In this document: positions 62,202 through 64,000 of the stretch, in pieces
Position numbering within the stretch: the stretch's first letter is position 1
How the letters are laid out: each line of letters begins with the position of its first letter
Assembly: GCF_016595505.1 (NCBI RefSeq)
Contig: NZ_JAENIL010000003.1
Coordinates: 62,001 to 126,000 of the forward strand
Origin: Pelagicoccus mobilis
Lineage (GTDB): Bacteria > Verrucomicrobiota > Verrucomicrobiia > Opitutales > Opitutaceae
Length of the DNA: 64,000 nt
Reading direction: 5' to 3'
The notes under the pieces: generated by a model
Told to the model about the DNA's origin: nothing
The model's input: the letters and a program-made list of their open reading frames with translations, nothing else
Databases searched by the model: none
Translations under genes and position numbers: made by a program

Positions 62202-64000
62202 TCAGAACGAATTGATGGCGGCGGCGCCGAGGGCGATTTGGTAGAAGATCTGACTGGTGGTGGTCCAGAGTTTTAGTGGGGCAACGCGATCGACGTCGAT
62301 CGGTACAACAATTGTATCCCCAGCTTCAATACTGACTCCTCCTTTCGGGAAAAAGCGAGAACGCTGATCGACTCGAACTTCACCATTGGATTTGACGACA
62401 TAAATCTGCTTTTTGTCCGCCTTTCGGGTCAAACCACCAGAGAGGTCGATGTAATCGAACTGACTGAGTCCACCTTGGTATAAGTGAGAGGTAGGGTAGT
62501 TGACACTGCCGATGATGGTAACCGCTTGTGGCTGTTGTTTGAGTATCAGTTGGTCTCCATCTTTTACGCTGATGTCCTTCTCTCCAGTGAGGACGTTGGG
62601 AAGATCAATGACGAGCCGGCCGACTGCCTCTGTATTCTCGAGTTGGTCAAGAAGGGATTGGGCGGTGTCAACGGAGTCGAGCGAAAGGGCATCGCTCTGC
62701 AGGGAGGCTGCGGCGATGTCGCTTTGAAGGCGCTCACGGAGTTTTTGCAAATTGGCTGCCTCTTGAATGCGTAAGCTCTCGCGAACGAAGATCGCTGAAG
62801 TGGGGTCGGCTAAATCGGTTAGTCCACCTGCACGCTCAATAATGCGAGACAAGGTCTCCCCGCGTTCGATGGTGTAGGTGCCGGGAAAGCGAACCTCGCC
62901 ACTTAGGATAATGCTCTCTTTTTCTGTCCATTCGGGGATGCGTTTTACATGAACCTGATCGAACTCTTGCAGCGTGATGTCGCTCTGCTCTGAGAATTGG
63001 CTCAGATTGACGGGAATGAGGAAGGAGTCGCGAACGGTCTTTTCATTGTCTTCGAAGCGTATCAGTTCGGCTTGCAGTGTATAGGCATCTTCGGTGAAGC
63101 CGCCTGCTGCTCTCAGCAAGTCAGACGCTCGCATTGAACGGTCTAGTGGGTATTCGCCTGGGTGGCGGACGCGGCCCTCGATGCTGACGATTTTTTGGGG
63201 AGTTTCACTCGTGCCTTGAGCTTTGAGTTGGTTGATGATCGGCTGTAGTCCTTCTCTATTGGGAGTGGTGCCGTCGAAGACGAGAATTCGATCCTTTGGT
63301 TCGAGCTCGAGATCGTTTTCAGCTTGGTTCCCTAGGAAAAGCTTCTCCAGGCTAAATGAGCGGGTGCTGGTATCTCCGGTGATTGGGTTTCTGGATACAA
63401 CCAATGCATAGTCTAAATCCGCTTCGGGAAGGAGTTGTTCGATGTTGGTGAGAATGTTCGAGATTCTCTGTCCCTCGCTCCATTCATAGTCGCCAGGGCG
63501 CTCCACCGCTCCCTCGAGGCGAACGAAGTTTTCAACCCGATCGAGAGAGGAGTAAATCCGTATGGTATCGCCATTTTGACCCTGTAACTCCAAGGAGGCA
63601 CTCTGGTTCAAGTCGACATCAATTAGTTCCTTGAGTCCTTTAGGGGAAATGCGTTCGATCTGAGAGAGAGAGGGAAAGGCACGAGCGGTAAAACCGCCAG
63701 CCATGGCCACGATAGAGCCGATGCTATTTTGTTCTTTCAGTTCGTAGATAGCGGGGCGCCGAACTTCGCCTGCGATTCCGACCAGGGTTCCAACTGGGGG
63801 GACGAAAATGACATCGCCAGGTTGTAGACGCGCATCGGAAGAGGTGTCACCATTGAGGAGTAAATCGTAGAGATCGAGAGTGGCTACGATTTCACCGGAC
63901 CGTTTGAGTTGAATGTTTCGTAGTGAGCCAATCGGGCGAATCCCGCCGCTTACGAAAAGGGCGTTGGTCATCGTAGACAGGGAGCTGACGGTGTAGGCTC
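62202..64000 (-). CDS. SLBB-domain polysaccharide export protein (cut by window end)
   Basis: At least 598 residues, in frame to the end of the window, so the N-terminus is missing. Several SLBB units are visible: VPPVGTLVGIAGEVRRPAIY, FVRLEGAVERPGDYEWSEGQ, VSIEGRVRHPGEYPLDRSMR, IILSGEVRFPGTYTIERGET, VTIIGSVNYPTSHLYQGG. This is the Wza/GfcE-type outer-membrane export protein family, large form. It is transcribed toward the Wzz-like gene and belongs with it. The in-frame ATG at 63971 lies within SLSTMTNALFVSGG and is not the real start. Confidence 0.9.
   Translation of the reverse strand, partial: AYTVSSLSTMTNALFVSGGIRPIGSLRNIQLKRSGEIVATLDLYDLLLNGDTSSDARLQPGDVIFVPPVGTLVGIAGEVRRPAIYELKEQNSIGSIVAMAGGFTARAFPSLSQIERISPKGLKELIDVDLNQSASLELQGQNGDTIRIYSSLDRVENFVRLEGAVERPGDYEWSEGQRISNILTNIEQLLPEADLDYALVVSRNPITGDTSTRSFSLEKLFLGNQAENDLELEPKDRILVFDGTTPNREGLQPIINQLKAQGTSETPQKIVSIEGRVRHPGEYPLDRSMRASDLLRAAGGFTEDAYTLQAELIRFEDNEKTVRDSFLIPVNLSQFSEQSDITLQEFDQVHVKRIPEWTEKESIILSGEVRFPGTYTIERGETLSRIIERAGGLTDLADPTSAIFVRESLRIQEAANLQKLRERLQSDIAAASLQSDALSLDSVDTAQSLLDQLENTEAVGRLVIDLPNVLTGEKDISVKDGDQLILKQQPQAVTIIGSVNYPTSHLYQGGLSQFDYIDLSGGLTRKADKKQIYVVKSNGEVRVDQRSRFFPKGGVSIEAGDTIVVPIDVDRVAPLKLWTTTSQIFYQIALGAAAINSF

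Noticed and set aside
1-64000. CRISPR arrays, tRNA and rRNA genes, prophage or classical insertion sequences
   Set aside because: None seen on reading the sequence; the only transposase-like gene is the RAYT, which is chromosomally domesticated. A tRNA scan would be the deciding check.

Overview
The window looks like chromosome from a marine Verrucomicrobiota bacterium of the class Opitutae, near Puniceicoccales or Pelagicoccus. Evidence: a protein ending in the VPDSG-CTERM sorting signal, TonB receptors with the LSPF N-terminal motif usual in Opitutae, a formylglycine sulfatase, a GH2 enzyme, a propeller-type hybrid sensor kinase and REP-type intergenic palindromes. The genus is inference. 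I see no rRNA, tRNA, CRISPR array, phage or classical insertion sequence.

Layout. 1-2.9 kb: AraC regulator (cut by the window edge), Tat-exported aldo/keto reductase, alpha/beta hydrolase. 2.9-10.6 kb: a tandemly duplicated two-gene module (outer-membrane barrel protein plus small periplasmic phosphate-binding-like protein), divergent from a 1327-residue hybrid histidine kinase. 10.6-13.4 kb: beta-hydroxyacid dehydrogenase, a small unknown protein, an alanine/glycine:cation symporter. 13.4-18.0 kb: a FecI/FecR cell-surface signalling unit with a stand-alone STN lipoprotein and an STN-TonB receptor gene split by a frameshift at a T6G8 run. 18.1-23.7 kb: GH2 enzyme and a second, paralogous TonB receptor. 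24-32.4 kb: housekeeping genes (OsmC, McsA-like, response regulator, RlmD-like methyltransferase, purB, DUF1573, rph, sucCD). 32.5-33.2 kb: a REP-associated tyrosine transposase framed by its presumed REP palindromes. 33.2-45.7 kb: sulfatase, thiol-disulfide oxidoreductase, ppc, a metal ABC operon in which one permease is fused to a DtxR-like repressor, two methyltransferases, an anchored nuclease-fold protein and a cytochrome c/PQQ-type dehydrogenase.

46.4-51.15 kb is the most interesting part: an apparently complete lasso-peptide cluster. It encodes an HprK-like peptide kinase, a sulfotransferase, a PqqD-like leader-binding protein (B1), a transglutaminase-like leader peptidase (B2), a convergent asparagine-synthetase-like macrocyclase (C), and a 57-residue precursor at 50919-51092 that ends in Ser and carries a Gly5-Asp core. 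The leader fits the YxxPxLxxxGxxxxxT recognition pattern at every position, with Trp replacing Tyr and Val replacing Leu. The pairing of kinase and sulfotransferase suggests a phosphorylated and/or sulfated lasso peptide.

51-64 kb: RNase G/E and RodA, an Hsp15-like S4 protein, a two-helix membrane peptide translationally coupled to threonine ammonia-lyase, then a VPDSG-CTERM surface protein and an exopolysaccharide locus (polyprenyl-phosphate sugar transferase, nucleotidyltransferase-fold protein, Wzz-like chain-length protein, SLBB polysaccharide export protein cut by the window end). The joint presence of VPDSG-CTERM and EPS genes fits the exosortase/EPS association, but no exosortase is in the window.
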